The notes under the pieces are model-generated. The model saw nothing but the letters and a program-made list of their open reading frames with translations, was not told the origin of the DNA and searched no databases. A DNA stretch of 64,000 bases from positions 2,058,311-2,122,310 of the forward strand of contig NZ_JAMXLA010000001.1 in NCBI RefSeq assembly GCF_024054175.1. Direction: 5' to 3'. This document shows, one piece after another, positions 63,015-64,000 of the stretch (the first letter of the stretch is position 1; the number at the start of each line of letters is the position of its first letter). The position numbers and the translations under genes were made by a program. Source of the stretch: Flavobacterium sp. NRK1. GTDB taxonomy: Bacteria > Bacteroidota > Bacteroidia > Flavobacteriales > Flavobacteriaceae.

Positions 63015-63587
63015 TTAAAATTGGTAGCTAAAATTTAGCCCCATATTATATTTGTTATCTATATTATTTTGTTGCAATTGCGGTCGTAATGAGAGATTTT
63101 CATTAACGTTAAACTGCATAAGGTGTGCGTTAACGTTTGCTTCCACAATTTGCAAAACATAAAATAAACCTGTAATAAGAGCAGAAAGATCACGGTTTTT
63201 TTGGTGAAATTTCTGAGCTCTAATCAGTCTGTCTTTGTCTAAGCCTTCAAGTTTTCCAGTAAGTTTTTTGCCTTCAAGCAAGTCTTTATAGGCATCTCTG
63301 TATTCGTGATATTTTTTGTTATTCCATGAATAGGAATAGATGCTTATACCCATTGCACCATAGACAATTGGTACTTTCCAGTATTTTTTATTGTAAATCT
63401 GCCCCATGCCCGGAAATATTGCCCCGTAAAAAGCAGCTTTGGCGGGTGCAAGCGGATTTGGCGGAGCATAACTGGTGGGGAGCTTAGTAGTATCTTTATC
63501 AATAATAAGTTCTCCTTCTTCCTGTGCTGCCGCATTTAAAGAAGTTAAAAGAAAAATTATTATGAATATGAATGACAGCTTCTTCAC
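63015..63587 (-). CDS. DUF5683 domain protein, secreted or membrane
   Basis: A 190-residue protein with signal peptide (SFIFIIIFLLTSLNAAAQ). The DUF5683 core has the marks PLAPAKAAFYGAIFPGMGQIYNKKYWKVPIVYGAMGISIYSY, given here in parts, with two membrane-prone stretches; it ends in a strand NKYNMGLNFSYQF. Envelope protein of unknown role, always near parB/dapB in flavobacteria. It begins with GTG whose G is the last base of the parB stop TAG, a one-base overlap. Confidence 0.85.
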   Translation of the reverse strand: MKKLSFIFIIIFLLTSLNAAAQEEGELIIDKDTTKLPTSYAPPNPLAPAKAAFYGAIFPGMGQIYNKKYWKVPIVYGAMGISIYSYSWNNKKYHEYRDAYKDLLEGKKLTGKLEGLDKDRLIRAQKFHQKNRDLSALITGLFYVLQIVEANVNAHLMQFNVNENLSLRPQLQQNNIDNKYNMGLNFSYQF

Positions 63588-64000
63588 TAACCGTTTATAA
63601 GTTTTATGATCCTGTTGAAGTCTTCTTCAGAGTGAAAAGGGATAGTAATTTTACCTTTACCCTTAGCATCTACCTTTACATCTACTTTAGCTCCAAAAAA
63701 GTTGGTAAAAGCTTTCTTTTGCGTGTCTTCTACTTCAAAAGAAGTATTTTTTGAAGCTTTTTCAGAAGCCGGTTTAAGACTGTCCTGATAACTTTTTACC
63801 AAAGCTTCAGTTTCTCTTACCGATAAGTTTTTGCTTACTATTTTCTGATAAATATCTGCCTGGGCATCATGATCTTCTATATTAATTATAGCACGTCCAT
63901 GCCCCATAGAAATAAAACCATCACGTATGCCGGTCTGGATTATAGGGTCAAGTTTCAGTAGTCTGAGGTAGTTAGCAATTGTAGAACGCTTTTTACCTAC
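63587..64000 (-). CDS. parB: Chromosome-partitioning protein ParB, partial at window edge
   Basis: The last 137 residues of ParB; the gene continues beyond position 64000. The visible part starts in the helix-turn-helix domain (VGKKRSTIANYLRLLKLDP), then IQTGIRDGFISMGHGRAIINI, a linker, and the C-terminal dimerisation domain ending in ITIPFHSEEDFNRIIKLING. ParB is a CTPase clamp that loads on parS and guides origin segregation with ParA. Presence here suggests the chromosome origin region may not be far. First visible gene of the parB-DUF5683-dapB-lepB-wbqC operon. Confidence 0.93.
   Translation of the reverse strand, partial: VGKKRSTIANYLRLLKLDPIIQTGIRDGFISMGHGRAIINIEDHDAQADIYQKIVSKNLSVRETEALVKSYQDSLKPASEKASKNTSFEVEDTQKKAFTNFFGAKVDVKVDAKGKGKITIPFHSEEDFNRIIKLING

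Noticed and set aside
1..64000. CRISPR array, insertion sequence, prophage or restriction genes
   Set aside because: No regular repeats with spacers, no transposase, no phage structural or restriction genes were found on either strand.

Overview
The window looks like chromosomal DNA of a flavobacterium (Bacteroidota, Flavobacteriaceae, close to Flavobacterium). The DNA is AT-rich. Promoters have the Bacteroidota form TTG-N18-20-TAnnTTTG rather than E. coli -35/-10 boxes. Almost no gene has a Shine-Dalgarno sequence. There are a SusC/SusD pair, a peptidase with a type IX secretion (T9SS) sorting tail, many lipoproteins, and the gene order rpsU-xerC-hpf-tRNAs-tuf-tRNA-Trp-secE-nusG-rplKAJL-rpoBC. 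No stretch over 300 bases lacks a gene. I see no insertion sequence, prophage, CRISPR array or rRNA gene.

Layout. 1-8.1 kb: a stress-type dehydrogenase and a ferritin-like YciE/YciF protein, two small lipoproteins, a very large phosphoesterase/beta-barrel fusion, and an HD-domain protein fused to a Pycsar-effector-type membrane domain. 8.1-13.8 kb: a GAF-domain protein, a PLP deaminase/desulfhydrase-like enzyme, a glucosaminidase-LysM lipoprotein and hemL. 13.8-18.2 kb: two small Spy-like secreted proteins facing a probable copper locus, which holds a small Cys/His membrane protein, MbnP, a diheme MbnH-like peroxidase and a beta-barrel with a Cys-rich start. 18.2-21.5 kb: lysS, lipB, rnhB. 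21.7-31.5 kb: a secreted subtilase, SusC, SusD, a surface lipoprotein and a putative porin. 31.5-38.7 kb: cystathionine beta-synthase, a DEDDh exonuclease, DUF2851, PspC, a helix-hairpin-helix protein, acyl-CoA dehydrogenase and a lipoprotein alpha-amylase. 38.7-53.7 kb: the translation/transcription block. 53.7-55.0 kb: an AT-rich pocket with a frameshifted mini-lipoprotein and an acyltransferase. 55.1-64 kb: mutL, two rhomboids and an EEP nuclease on the plus strand, facing a minus-strand operon parB-DUF5683-dapB-lepB-(four-helix bundle)-wbqC.

How the genes work together. The 38.7-53.7 kb block supplies ribosomal proteins, elongation and transcription factors and RNA polymerase, with hairpins between rplL/rpoB and rpoB/rpoC that could tune stoichiometry. 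rpsU is the one gene with a full Shine-Dalgarno, as expected for bS21 feedback control in this phylum. The subtilase and SusCD cluster could release and import peptides. The MbnP/MbnH block has paired 8-bp palindromes in front of it that look like an operator.

The most unusual items are the rpsU leader, the MbnPH-type locus with its candidate operator, the HD-PycTM fusion without a cyclase, the phosphoesterase-barrel fusion, the one-base-frameshifted lipoprotein, and promoters embedded in terminators. I did not find a clear-cut new defence or mobile system.
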